This document shows positions 25,368 through 33,776 of a DNA stretch of 64,000 nt, piece by piece. The notes beneath the pieces are model-generated. The model made no database searches, had not been told where the DNA came from, and saw nothing but the letters and a program-made list of their open reading frames with translations. The first letter of the stretch is position 1. Every line of letters begins with the position of its first letter. Both the position numbers and the translations under genes were made by a program. The stretch is from Cohnella zeiphila (GTDB lineage: Bacteria > Bacillota > Bacilli > Paenibacillales > Paenibacillaceae). The stretch spans positions 229,558 through 293,557 of the forward strand of contig NZ_JACJVO010000002.1 in the NCBI RefSeq assembly GCF_014212055.1, read 5' to 3'.

Positions 25368-26741
25368 CTAGCTTTTATTCGATGCAGCCGTGCCGGAAGT
25401 ATCGCTACCTCCGTTCGCCTTGATCGCATTCCCGTTCTCCCGGACGATGTCGGCGATCACCTTCGCCAGCACGTCCGCCGTCCGATCGCATTCCTCCAGC
25501 GTGTTGTCGACGCCTCCGATCTCGATCAGCACGCTGTCCGGAGATACCGATTGGTTGTATTCGCCGTTGCCGCTCGCCGCCGTTTTGCCCCAGATTCCTT
25601 TTGACAATCCGGGGTAATCCTTCTCCAGCACCTGGTGAATGGAATTCGCGAACGCCTCGTTCTCCGCCCAATCCGGATTGCGGTGGCCGATGATGAAGAA
25701 CACCTGGGCGTAATCCTTGCCGTCGATCGTCGTCGTCGTATCTTTGCGGTGCAGCGAATCCCGATGGATGTCGAAAAAGAACTTCAGGCCCTTGTTCCGG
25801 GCCATCGCCTCTTGAACGGTTTGCAGCGAATATTTGTAGGAATAGTTCCAGTTGTAGTCCTTGACCGAAGAAGAGTAATCCGCATCGGAATGAAGGGCGC
25901 CGATGCCGAGCTTCGCAAGCTGATCGGTCAGCCGCTTGCCGACCAGGGTGATGTTCGTCTTGCTGTCGTTCGGATCCTTGATGCCGGCCTTCAGTTCCGG
26001 GAACCAAGATTCCCGGTTGTGAGAATGATAGACGAAGACGACGGGAGTCTCGGCCGAAGCGGGAGGCGGACTGGAGGATGAGCCTCCGCCCGGGTCTTGC
26101 GAAGCCGTTCCGCCGGACGTTCCTCCATCGGGCTTCTGAACGGGCGGCTTGTCCCCCGCCCCGTCTTGCGGACCGGCTCCGGCGCCATCCTTGCCGGCAT
26201 CGGCACCTCCCGGGCCGCCGCCGCCCGACGCGTCCGCGCCTCTGGCGTCTCCATCCGAGCCGCTGCCCGCGTCGTCCGCTCCTGCGCTTCCGTCCCCGTC
26301 CGGACTGCGATCCTCCGGCGCCTCCCCGTCCCCTCCCGATCCGGGGCGGAGCAGGACCGCATCGTCCCCGTTCACGGCGGGCATCCCGATCTCCAGGAGG
26401 CTTTTCGGATCGTTCGGGTTCAGGTCGGTCATGAACCGGACGAGGAACGCCGCCATCTGCTCGCCGGAAAAAGGAGATTTCTCTACTTGCTTATCCATAT
26501 GCGGCAATTCCATACTCAATAGAGAAGAAAAAAACGAATTCGATACAGAAGCGGCAAAACCCTTCATCGACTGGACGGGCGAAGGTGCCAAACGGGTTTG
26601 CAGCGCCCCTCCGACGCCGAGCAGGACGAACGCGATCATGGAACAGAAGCTGATGACCGCATAGGCTTTGCCGGTGGCCAGAAACGCCCTCGGCTTGTGC
26701 GGAGTCCGCCCGGAGCGGCGCAGGACGACGATACGTCTCAT
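25368..26741 (-). CDS. spoIIP: Stage II sporulation protein P (SpoIIP)
   Basis: The 457-residue peptidoglycan amidase/endopeptidase is part of the SpoIID-SpoIIM-SpoIIP engulfment machine. One membrane segment lies near residues 25-50 (AVISFCSMIAFVLLGVGGAL). The catalytic domain begins around 245 with VFVYHSHNRESW, and a second zinc histidine is in FFDIHRDSLHRKD. The linker at about 150-240 is unusually long and Gly/Asp/Ser/Pro-rich. In B. subtilis gpr lies immediately upstream; here a carbohydrate island intervenes, so spoIIP must have its own promoter in the 26742-26978 gap. Confidence 0.95.
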   Translation of the reverse strand: MRRIVVLRRSGRTPHKPRAFLATGKAYAVISFCSMIAFVLLGVGGALQTRLAPSPVQSMKGFAASVSNSFFSSLLSMELPHMDKQVEKSPFSGEQMAAFLVRFMTDLNPNDPKSLLEIGMPAVNGDDAVLLRPGSGGDGEAPEDRSPDGDGSAGADDAGSGSDGDARGADASGGGGPGGADAGKDGAGAGPQDGAGDKPPVQKPDGGTSGGTASQDPGGGSSSSPPPASAETPVVFVYHSHNRESWFPELKAGIKDPNDSKTNITLVGKRLTDQLAKLGIGALHSDADYSSSVKDYNWNYSYKYSLQTVQEAMARNKGLKFFFDIHRDSLHRKDTTTTIDGKDYAQVFFIIGHRNPDWAENEAFANSIHQVLEKDYPGLSKGIWGKTAASGNGEYNQSVSPDSVLIEIGGVDNTLEECDRTADVLAKVIADIVRENGNAIKANGGSDTSGTAASNKS

Positions 26742-26978
26742 GATGTTCCTCCCTCACTTGCCGCGCGGAGAATTCTCTTATCTGTGCATCCGGCAGCTTT
26801 GGTAGATAGTGGAGTATATGAGAGAGGGAGATTTGATAGAACGGAAAAGAGAGATAGGAGGTTCATAGGTTCTGCTATAAATGGGAGATTTCGAAGCAAG
26901 GGCGGAAGGCTCATATCGAGCCGGCGGGTCTTCCTGAGCGTGGGGGATTTCGAAGCAAAGGCGGCCGGAGAGACGAAA
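26742..26978. repeat. spoIIP upstream region with three GGGAGATTT boxes
   Basis: This non-coding gap at the left edge of the carbohydrate island contains GGGAGATTT at 26826-26834 and 26883-26891 and GGGGGATTT at 26942-26950 (57 and 59 bp apart). The last two extend to a 20-bp match beginning with GATTTCGAAGCAA. I could not assign a convincing sporulation-sigma promoter by eye. The SpoIIP promoter must lie here. Confidence 0.5.
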
Positions 26979-27009
26979 GAGGCGTCCCGGCCGGATGCCG
27001 GAACGCCTC
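26979..27009 (-). terminator. Intrinsic terminator after the solute-binding protein gene
   Basis: GAGGCGT pairs with ACGCCTC through an inner CCGG stem; on the minus strand TTTCGTCTCT follows. Confidence 0.7.
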
Positions 27010-27043
27010 ATGGCTTGACGCTTGTCAGGATGGTTCGCCGATC

Positions 27044-28384
27044 TTAATAGCCGAGATCCTTTTTGGCTTTGGCCCATTTGCCGTTCATATCGTCGAACGC
27101 TTTCTGGAGATCCTTGGCCGTGATCAGCTCTTGGTCGATCGCTCCCGTGCCGACCGCGAGCTCCGCCTTGTTCATGATCTCGTTGTACTTCGGATCGGTC
27201 GCTTCGCTCTCGATGTAGGTCGGGTTGAAGGAATTGAATTCGGCGAGCTGCGGGCTTTCCGGCTTCTCGGACTTGACGATCGGCATCATGCCGGAATCGG
27301 CTTGATACCCGGACTCCTTCACGAAGAAGTTGACGAAGGCTGTCGCCAGCTCTTTGTTTTTGCTGTCTTTGCTTACGCCCATGTAGTAGTCGCCGCCCAG
27401 CGGAGCGTTGTACTTGCCGCTGTTGTCGTACGGGAGCGGGAAGAAGCCGATGTCTTCCGACTTCGCGCCGGCGCCGACGATCTGCGGGATGACCCAGTTG
27501 CCGAGGAAGTACATTCCCGCCTTGCCGGCAGCGATCTCGCCCTTGGACATTTCCCAGTTGTTCGTGGACAGGTCCTTCTCGACCCAGCCCTTCTCGACGA
27601 AGGTGCGGGCGATGTTGATCAGCTTGCCCCACGGGCCGTCGACGGTAAACGGAGCGTCCGAAGCGAGCAGCGTGTCGGTCCACTTGGCGTTGCCGGCCAC
27701 GTACCCGTAGGAGTTCTCGCCCCAGTTGGATACCGGCCATTGCGCGCCGTAGTTCATGTACAGCGGAGTGATGCCCGCGTCCTTCAGCTTCTGCGCGTCG
27801 GCGTACAGCTCGTCGAGCGTCGTCGGCACTTTGTCGATGCCCGCTTGCTTGAACGCTTGTTTGTTGTATACGATGCCTTGCGTATTCACGCCTGTCGTAA
27901 TGCCGTAGCGCTTGCCGCCGGTGGCCCAGAAATCCGGGAAGTAGACGTCGTCGAACATGGAGTCCGGAAGCGGCTCGTAATACTTCGGAAGATCGGTCGA
28001 CGCCAGGCCGGAATCGATCATGTTGACGTCGCCGGCTTCGCCCGTCGTGAGGCGAACCTTAATGTCCGTCGCATAGTTGGTCAACCCTTCGAATTCGATC
28101 TCCGCGTTCGGATATTTCTCTTTGAACTTGGCGGCGTAGCGATCCATCGTGCCGTCATTGACCAAGTCGGTGCGATGAGTCAGCACTTTGATCTTGCCGC
28201 TCAGGCTGGTGTCGGGAGCGCCGCCGGCCGATGCGGAAGGGGATGCGGCCGCGGATCCCGACGGCGATGCCGACGGAGAAGCGGACGGCGACGCTCCGTT
28301 ATTGTTGTTATTGCCGCTGCCGCAAGCCGCCAGAACGGATGACAGCAAGAGCAGAGACAAGACGGTCAACGAACTTTTTTTCAT
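27044..28384 (-). CDS. ABC transporter extracellular sugar-binding lipoprotein
   Basis: The 446-residue family 1 solute-binding protein has a lipoprotein signal with lipobox LAAC (Cys near residue 21), a Ser/Pro/Ala linker of repeated PSAS units (30-55) and a MalE-like fold (KIKVLTHRTDLVNDGTM, then YGITTGVNTQGIVYNKQAFK). It would be anchored outside the membrane and deliver an oligosaccharide to the permeases encoded at 31961-33670. It has its own promoter and cre-like site and its own terminator. No ATPase gene is in the window, so a shared MsmX-type ATPase is likely. Confidence 0.92.
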   Translation of the reverse strand: MKKSSLTVLSLLLLSSVLAACGSGNNNNNGASPSASPSASPSGSAAASPSASAGGAPDTSLSGKIKVLTHRTDLVNDGTMDRYAAKFKEKYPNAEIEFEGLTNYATDIKVRLTTGEAGDVNMIDSGLASTDLPKYYEPLPDSMFDDVYFPDFWATGGKRYGITTGVNTQGIVYNKQAFKQAGIDKVPTTLDELYADAQKLKDAGITPLYMNYGAQWPVSNWGENSYGYVAGNAKWTDTLLASDAPFTVDGPWGKLINIARTFVEKGWVEKDLSTNNWEMSKGEIAAGKAGMYFLGNWVIPQIVGAGAKSEDIGFFPLPYDNSGKYNAPLGGDYYMGVSKDSKNKELATAFVNFFVKESGYQADSGMMPIVKSEKPESPQLAEFNSFNPTYIESEATDPKYNEIMNKAELAVGTGAIDQELITAKDLQKAFDDMNGKWAKAKKDLGY

Positions 28385-28419
28385 CTTTTACTCAACCCCC
28401 AAGATAAGTTTGCGAATCG

Positions 28420-28446
28420 CTGGGATCGCTTACATTTCCTCATTAT
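28420..28446 (-). promoter_or_regulatory. -10 box and cre-like site of the solute-binding protein gene
   Basis: TATAAT (28441-28446) is followed 7 bases downstream by TGTAAGCGATCCCA (28420-28433). This matches the CcpA cre consensus TGWAANCGNTNWCA at all but one position, implying catabolite repression. Confidence 0.6.
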
Positions 28447-28589
28447 ACGCTCCTGGGTGACAGAGAACAGGCAATTATTTTGTTTTTATGGTCATCATTT
28501 ATGATAACAAATGGCTAAATTTAGTTTACAAAGTGTTTGCCGGAAGCAAGGGCCGGGAACGCAATCGGGTTCTTACAGCCCGGTTGCTT

Positions 28590-29816
28590 CTAATCGAGTC
28601 TCTCCAGCTTCTCCAGCCTTTCCAGCGCTTCGAAGCAGGCGCGGCTGTTATGATACGGGCACTTCCAGGCGCCGACCTTCGGGTGGGAGCCGCCCGCCGC
28701 GGGAACGCCTTCCCGCGTCACTCGCCAATGCCATTCGCCGCCCTCGCGGTCGCTGATGCGCAAAGTGATAAATGACCAGCAGTTCCGTGCCGCTTCGAGG
28801 TACTTCCGGTCGCCGGACAGCTGGCAAGCGTTCAGAAAGCCGACCATCGCTTCGGCCTGCGGCCACCAAATCTTGGAATCGTCGAGATGGCTGCCGTCGA
28901 ACTCGTTGAACACGCCGCCGTCGTCGTCGACGCCTTGCTCCAGCGTCGCCTCCGCCATGCGCAGCGCGATCTTCTTCACGCGGGGTAGCAACGCCTCGTC
29001 GCCGAGAACCTCCGCCGCTTCCCAGAGCAGCCAGCTGCCTTCGATGTCGTGGCCGTACGAGACGTCGGCCGTCTTGGAATTCCACTCGTCGTCGAAAAAC
29101 AGCCGGAAATGGCCCGCCGCCGGATCGACGATCTTATCCAGATGCACATCGATCAGTTCTTTGAGCTTCGCGCGCAGCCCTTCCGGCTTCCAAACCCGAT
29201 ACAGGTTCGTGTACGCTTCCAGCACGTGAAGATGGGTGTTCATAGACTTGCGTTCGTTCAGATCCTTGCCGCTCAGCGACAGATCGTCCGTCTCGGTCCA
29301 ATCTCGGGCGAGCGCCTCCACGTACCCGAGATGAACCGGATCGTACGCGTGCTTCTCGAGCAGCCGGTAAATGTCCTCCGCCCAGGCCAGGGCGTCCGCC
29401 GCATCCGCCTCGGATGCGCGGGCGAATTCCGCCAGCGCGTAGATGACGAACGCCTGGCCGTACACCTGCTTCTTCGCCTGAACCGGACGGCCCTGAACGT
29501 CGATCATCCAATACAGCCCGCCGTGCTCCGGGTCCCGGAAACGGGCGTTCAGCGTCTCGTAGGCGCGCCTGGCCAGCTGCAAGTAAACCTCATCCCGCCG
29601 CCAGCGGTAAGCGGAAGCGAACGTCCATAGGATGCGGGCGTGAAGCACGAGCCCTTTGTCCGCTTCCGCCACTTTCTCGCCGTTGCCGCGGACTTCGCCG
29701 ACGAACCCGAAATAAATGTCGTCGACCGTGTTTTTCTGCCAATAGCCCAAGATGTTGTCCTGCAGCTCGTTCGTCAACTTCTCCTGCCATCTCTCGCGCG
29801 TCAGTTCGCTCTTCAC
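28590..29816 (-). CDS. AGE-family sugar epimerase, cellobiose 2-epimerase-like
   Basis: The 408-residue (alpha/alpha)6-barrel protein is of the N-acylglucosamine/cellobiose 2-epimerase family. Conserved blocks include KGLVLHARILWTFA (near 65), MNTHLHVLEAYTNLY (near 195), SYGHDIEGSWLLWEA (near 255) and WKCPYHNSRACFEA (near 385). The histidines in the last two blocks correspond to the catalytic pair. Such enzymes interconvert beta-1,4-linked glucose/mannose disaccharides at C2. The GTG start at 29816 is preceded by GGAGAGG at 8 bases. The downstream solute-binding gene has a separate promoter. Confidence 0.87.
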   Translation of the reverse strand: MKSELTRERWQEKLTNELQDNILGYWQKNTVDDIYFGFVGEVRGNGEKVAEADKGLVLHARILWTFASAYRWRRDEVYLQLARRAYETLNARFRDPEHGGLYWMIDVQGRPVQAKKQVYGQAFVIYALAEFARASEADAADALAWAEDIYRLLEKHAYDPVHLGYVEALARDWTETDDLSLSGKDLNERKSMNTHLHVLEAYTNLYRVWKPEGLRAKLKELIDVHLDKIVDPAAGHFRLFFDDEWNSKTADVSYGHDIEGSWLLWEAAEVLGDEALLPRVKKIALRMAEATLEQGVDDDGGVFNEFDGSHLDDSKIWWPQAEAMVGFLNACQLSGDRKYLEAARNCWSFITLRISDREGGEWHWRVTREGVPAAGGSHPKVGAWKCPYHNSRACFEALERLEKLERLD

Positions 29817-29857
29817 CGGAATTCCTCTCCTTTGTCGATAATGACTTGACCTCATCG

Positions 29858-30644
29858 TCAAGCTTGTTCCGCTGCCGCTCCGCCGCTCGTATAGTACCGC
29901 CGGACGACGTCCGCCGCCGATTTGCCGTACATGCAGTAATCGTCGTTCTCGGCCGCGCGGGACGCGTCGTAAAGCCGGGCCGGCCAGTCCCACAGGACGA
30001 AGCCGCGCATCCAGTCGCGCTTCGCGCAAGCCGCGAACATATCCTCGTAGTATCGCTTCTGCGCTTCCTCGGAAGGCGCTCCCGGCAGCGACCAGTCGTT
30101 CGGTCGCCGCGGCGAGTTTTCCCGGCTCGGACATCCGGCTTCCATGAAGAAAAACGGCTTATCTCGCCGGCGAACCACAGCTTCAATTCGGTCCAGATGC
30201 GCTTTCCACTCGCCGATCGGGTAATACCCGCTCGATGAGATGATGTCGACCGCGTCCCACCACTGCACGCGCCCCTCTTGGTACTTGTCGCAGTTGTACG
30301 TGATCAGCCCGCGATAGATCGGCCGCACCGAAGCGATGAGCTCGCGCCATTCGGCCTCGCGCTTGTCCGTCTGCACCATCTCGCAGCCGACGCACAGCAT
30401 CTCGCAGTTTTCCTCCTCGGCGATCTTCGCATAGTGACGGATGAAATCGCCATAAGCCATAAGGAATTTCCGTCGATTGGGCCGTCGCCTGATAGTCGCC
30501 CAGCGCGATTCCCGCCCAGTTGACGCCCAGCTTCGCCATCTCTTCCATCGACCGTTCCGCTTCCGGACCGGTCCATGTCCCGCGAATCCCCGTCCGCCCC
30601 CAGGTCATGCCGTTCACTTTTTCCGTCCACGCCGCTTGATTCAA
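29858..30644 (-). pseudogene. GH113-like glycoside hydrolase, broken by internal deletion and frameshift
   Basis: The N-terminal part (30644 to about 30473, TTG start after GGGGAG) encodes about 57 residues with GMTWGRTGIRGTWTGPEA. The C-terminal part (from about 30460 to 29858) continues in another frame with YGDFIRHYAKIAEEE, CVGCEM and FFFMEAGCPS. The two candidate catalytic glutamates (in GCEM and MEAG) are 80 residues apart, as I recall for GH113 beta-mannanases. The segment between the parts, about 65 residues in relatives, is missing. The junction is a direct repeat TTATGGC-TTATGGC. No intact product is possible. A separate C-terminal translation from an ATG at 30460 would lack half the barrel. 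Confidence 0.75.
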
Positions 30645-30685
30645 GGCGGTTCACTCCCCTCGTTTTCGTAAACTCATTTTATCAT

Positions 30686-30721
30686 ATTGTTATTTATTTG
30701 TTTCGTAAATAGGATAACAAT
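30686..30721. promoter_or_regulatory. LacI-type half-sites at the glycosidase promoter
   Basis: ATTGTTAT (30686-30693) and ATAACAAT (30714-30721) form an inverted pair 20 bases apart. They are the same half-sites as in the operator in front of the lacI gene. They flank an AT-rich promoter region of the broken glycosidase. Confidence 0.5.
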
Positions 30722-30731
30722 CTACAGCATT

Positions 30732-30763
30732 AAAAAACTCTCCGCCGAAGTGACCGGGGAGAG
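30732..30763 (-). terminator. Intrinsic terminator after the LacI-family gene
   Basis: CTCTCC (minus strand) pairs with GGAGAG and is followed by TTTTTTA; it is 40 bases after the lacI stop. Confidence 0.75.
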
Positions 30764-30802
30764 CTTGTTGAATGGATTAGGAAAGCAGGAAAACCGCGGC
30801 CC

Positions 30803-31858
30803 TCAAGGGCAGGGAGCGGTCGATTGCCGCAGCACGAAATCGCCGGACAGCAGGATGCGTTCCTTCGGCCCGTCGGGATGGCGAATCCGCCACAAGAGCG
30901 TCTCCACCGCCCGTTGGCCGAGCGCTTCCTTGTTGACGTGAACCGTGCTCAGCGTCGGCTTCGCCAAAGCCGCATCGTCGATGTTGTCGAAGCCGGTGAC
31001 CGAGACTTGGCCGGGCACGTCGATGCCGAGCCTCGCGAGCACCGTCATGACGCAGATCGCGATCGAATCGTTGGCGCACACAAGCGCCGTCGGCAGGCGG
31101 CGTTCTTCCGCCATCCGGCCCAGCACGGCATCGAGCGCTTCGGTCATCTCGGAGCGGTTCTCGCCTTCGAACGCCAGCAGCTCCGGCTCCTGCTCGAGCG
31201 GCGTCTCGTTCTCCTCCATCATCGAGCGAAAACCGAGCCAGCGGTCGTAAAAGCTTCGCGAGTAGCGGGTATTGCCGACGAACTGTATCCTGCGGTGGCC
31301 GTTGCCGAACAAGTAGTTCGTCACCCGCCGCATGCATTCGTAATTGTTCATGAACAGCGCATCCGAAGGAATGAGCGGATCTTCGTGATCCACCATCACG
31401 AACGGAATCCCCAGGTTTCGGATTTCAAGGAGCAGTTGGTTGGAGATCAGGCCGACGCCGACCAGGCCGAGCACCCCTTCGGGATTGATCAACTTCGCGA
31501 AATTGTCCGTAATATGCTCGGTCACGATCAGGATGCCGATCTGATGCTCTTCGAGGCCGGTCGTGATTCCGTCGATAATTCTTCCCCAATAAAAAGAGTG
31601 GCGGTTCTGGTAACGGACATTCGGAATCAGCACGATAATCGTATCCCGATCGGCCTTTCCCGCGGGCTCCGCCCCGGAACGGGCCGCGCCGACTTTCGCC
31701 CGCTTCTGGGCGAAATAGCCGAGCTGGGTCGCCGCGCCGATAATCCTCTCTCGCGTGTCGGCGCTGACGCCCGACTTGCCGGCAAGCGCTTTGGAAACGG
31801 CGAATTTCGACACGCCGACGTGGTCGGCGATCTGCTGCATGGTTACTTTCTTGGACAA
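30803..31858 (-). CDS. LacI-family transcriptional regulator
   Basis: The 351-residue regulator has the N-terminal LacI helix-turn-helix (VTMQQIADHVGVSKFAVSKA and a hinge helix) and a periplasmic-binding-protein-like effector domain (DTIIVLIPNVRYQN, VTGFDNIDDAALAKPTLSTV). It should sense a sugar or sugar phosphate and control the surrounding uptake genes. A perfect palindrome 39-60 bases upstream of its start and matching half-sites before the glycosidase are its probable targets. The N-terminal MSKKVTMQQ fits the family start. Confidence 0.92.
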   Translation of the reverse strand: MSKKVTMQQIADHVGVSKFAVSKALAGKSGVSADTRERIIGAATQLGYFAQKRAKVGAARSGAEPAGKADRDTIIVLIPNVRYQNRHSFYWGRIIDGITTGLEEHQIGILIVTEHITDNFAKLINPEGVLGLVGVGLISNQLLLEIRNLGIPFVMVDHEDPLIPSDALFMNNYECMRRVTNYLFGNGHRRIQFVGNTRYSRSFYDRWLGFRSMMEENETPLEQEPELLAFEGENRSEMTEALDAVLGRMAEERRLPTALVCANDSIAICVMTVLARLGIDVPGQVSVTGFDNIDDAALAKPTLSTVHVNKEALGQRAVETLLWRIRHPDGPKERILLSGDFVLRQSTAPCP

Positions 31859-31896
31859 TCCGGCCCTCTCCTTCGCTAATCATGCGGTTCCGCTTG

Positions 31897-31918
31897 GATA
31901 ACAATTGTTATTGTTATC
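31897..31918. promoter_or_regulatory. Operator palindrome upstream of the LacI-family gene
   Basis: GATAACAAT, four bases, then ATTGTTATC: a perfect 9-bp inverted repeat between the permease stop and the regulator start. It is the likely autoregulatory site. Confidence 0.7.
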
Positions 31919-31960
31919 ATAACATACCGCAGTCGTTAGCGAAACGGCCGCCTAACCGGA

Positions 31961-32788
31961 TTACTTGACCGCCCCGTTCGTGACGCCGGCGAAGATAAAG
32001 CGCTGCAGGAACAGGAAGATGACGATCGTCGGAATGAAGATAATCAGGATGCCCGCCGAGATGACGTTAAGCTGGGCCGCGTTCGGTCCGATGAACGAGT
32101 AGATCGCCGTCGACACGACGCGCAGCTTCTGGGCCGGCATATACAGGTAAGCCGTGTAGAAATCGTTGTAGATGTTGATCGTCTTCATGATGACGAGCGT
32201 AGCCGTCGCGGGAGCGAGGAGCGGGAAGATGACCGAGCGGTAAATGCGGAACAGCGACGCTCCTTCGATCATCGCGCTCTCGTCCAGGTCCTTCGGAATG
32301 CTGTTGATAAATTGCAGGTAGATAATGATCTGCAGCACGTCCGCTCCGAGGTAAAGCACGATCGGCGCCGCCAGGTGATTGTACAGGCCGAAAAACTTGA
32401 CGACGCTGAACGTCGCGACCTGCGTCGTGATCATCGGAATGACCTGGGCGACGAGGTACATGCCCATGATCGGCTTTTTGAGCTTGAAGTCGAAGCGTCC
32501 GAGCGCGTAGGCCGTCATCGTCCCGATCAGAATGTTGCCCGCCACCGAAACGACGAGAATAATGCCGATGTTCCGGAAGCCGAGGCCCAGCTTGCCGACC
32601 TGCATCACCCGCTTGAAGTTGTCGAAGTCGAGCCAGTTATGCGGCAGCCGCATGCCCGATTGGTAATATTCGATCTGCGTCTTGAACGCGCCGATCACGA
32701 CCGAGTAAACCGGGAAGAAGACGACGAACAGGCCGACCGCCAGCGTCGCGTATTTGAAGATCGTCCACGCCTTGTTTTCGCGCACCAT
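31961..32788 (-). CDS. Carbohydrate ABC transporter permease (MalG-type)
   Basis: The 275-residue inner-membrane permease has six predicted helices. The EAA loop, which contacts the ATPase, reads SIPKDLDESAMIEGASLFRI around residue 165. The N-terminal segment is KYATLAVGLFVVFFPVYSVV. It pairs with the upstream MalF-type subunit, whose stop is 3 bp away, to form the translocation pore for the solute-binding protein at 27044. The CUT1 family usually imports oligosaccharides. Confidence 0.92.
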   Translation of the reverse strand: MVRENKAWTIFKYATLAVGLFVVFFPVYSVVIGAFKTQIEYYQSGMRLPHNWLDFDNFKRVMQVGKLGLGFRNIGIILVVSVAGNILIGTMTAYALGRFDFKLKKPIMGMYLVAQVIPMITTQVATFSVVKFFGLYNHLAAPIVLYLGADVLQIIIYLQFINSIPKDLDESAMIEGASLFRIYRSVIFPLLAPATATLVIMKTINIYNDFYTAYLYMPAQKLRVVSTAIYSFIGPNAAQLNVISAGILIIFIPTIVIFLFLQRFIFAGVTNGAVK

Positions 32789-32791
32789 CGG

Positions 32792-33670
32792 TTACTTCCC
32801 CTCCCGGAACAGCAGTTTGCGTTGGATCACGATGAACAGCAGCACGATGAGCAGCAGCACGACCGCCATCGCGGAGGCGAGTCCCGCCTGCTTGAACCGG
32901 AACGCCATGTCGACCGTCTTGCTGACGAACGTGGCCGTGCCGTTGGCGCCGAGCATCATGATGAACGGAATGTCGAACGCTTCGAGCGCTCCCGTCAGCG
33001 TCAGGATCATCATCAGCTCGATGACCGGGCGGATGCTCGGAAGCGTAATATAGCGGAACGCTTTCCAGCCGGAGGCGCCGTCGATCTTGGCGGCTTCGTA
33101 CAGATCCGCTGGAATCGATTGAAGCGCGCCGATGAAGATGACCATGCTCAGGCCGAAGTATTTCCAGAGCGAGATGAATGCCAGCGAGAAGTTGACGAGA
33201 TGGGGATTGCCGAGCCATTCCTGCTGCCAGGAAGGCAATCCGATCGCCTGCAGGAACAGGTTCAGCGAGCCGTATTCGGAATGGTACACGTTTTTGAACA
33301 TGATGACGATGGCGACGCTGTGGAGCACGTAAGGAAGAAACAGCATGGCGCGGAACGCGTTGCGTCCTCTCAGCTTGCCCGTCAGAATGACGGCGAAATA
33401 GAGCGCGATCGCGGTCTGAACGAGGCCGCCGACGAAGTAGTACGCGTTCGTGCGGAAGACGGTGAAGATCTCCGGGCGGGTGAAGATCTCCTTGTAGTTG
33501 GCGAAGCCGACCCAATGCATCTCCCAGCCGAGGCCGGTCCAGTCCGTGAAGCTGTAGTACAGGAGCGAAATGGCCGGATAGTACGAGAACGTAAGGGACA
33601 GCAGAACCGGGATCGTCAGAAATCCGAAAAGAATCAGGTACCGCTGCGTTTTGTAGCTGAAGTTGAACAT
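32792..33670 (-). CDS. Carbohydrate ABC transporter permease (MalF/UgpA-type)
   Basis: The 292-residue permease has six helices (first LILFGFLTIPVLLSLTFSYY) and the EAA loop SIPADLYEAAKIDGASGWKA near residue 195. It is the first gene of the permease operon. ATG at 33670 is preferred with GATGGGG a few bases upstream, though a GTG two codons earlier (33676) is possible. It is a CUT1-type partner of the downstream permease. Its promoter has a TATAAT and a cre-like site. Confidence 0.9.
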   Translation of the reverse strand: MFNFSYKTQRYLILFGFLTIPVLLSLTFSYYPAISLLYYSFTDWTGLGWEMHWVGFANYKEIFTRPEIFTVFRTNAYYFVGGLVQTAIALYFAVILTGKLRGRNAFRAMLFLPYVLHSVAIVIMFKNVYHSEYGSLNLFLQAIGLPSWQQEWLGNPHLVNFSLAFISLWKYFGLSMVIFIGALQSIPADLYEAAKIDGASGWKAFRYITLPSIRPVIELMMILTLTGALEAFDIPFIMMLGANGTATFVSKTVDMAFRFKQAGLASAMAVVLLLIVLLFIVIQRKLLFREGK

Positions 33671-33692
33671 AGACACCCCATCTTTCCAAAAA

Positions 33693-33715
33693 AGAAATCG
33701 CTTACAGCCATTATA
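33693..33715 (-). promoter_or_regulatory. -10 box and cre-like site of the permease operon
   Basis: TATAAT (33710-33715) with TTAAAA 17 bases upstream, and TGTAAGCGATTTCT (33693-33706) just downstream. The latter matches cre at 13 of 14 positions and shares TGTAAGCGAT with the site before the solute-binding gene. Confidence 0.6.
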
Positions 33716-33776
33716 GCCAAATATGTTATTGTTTTTAAGGTTCTATGTTTGTTTTCATTGCACTCTATTTGGATAA

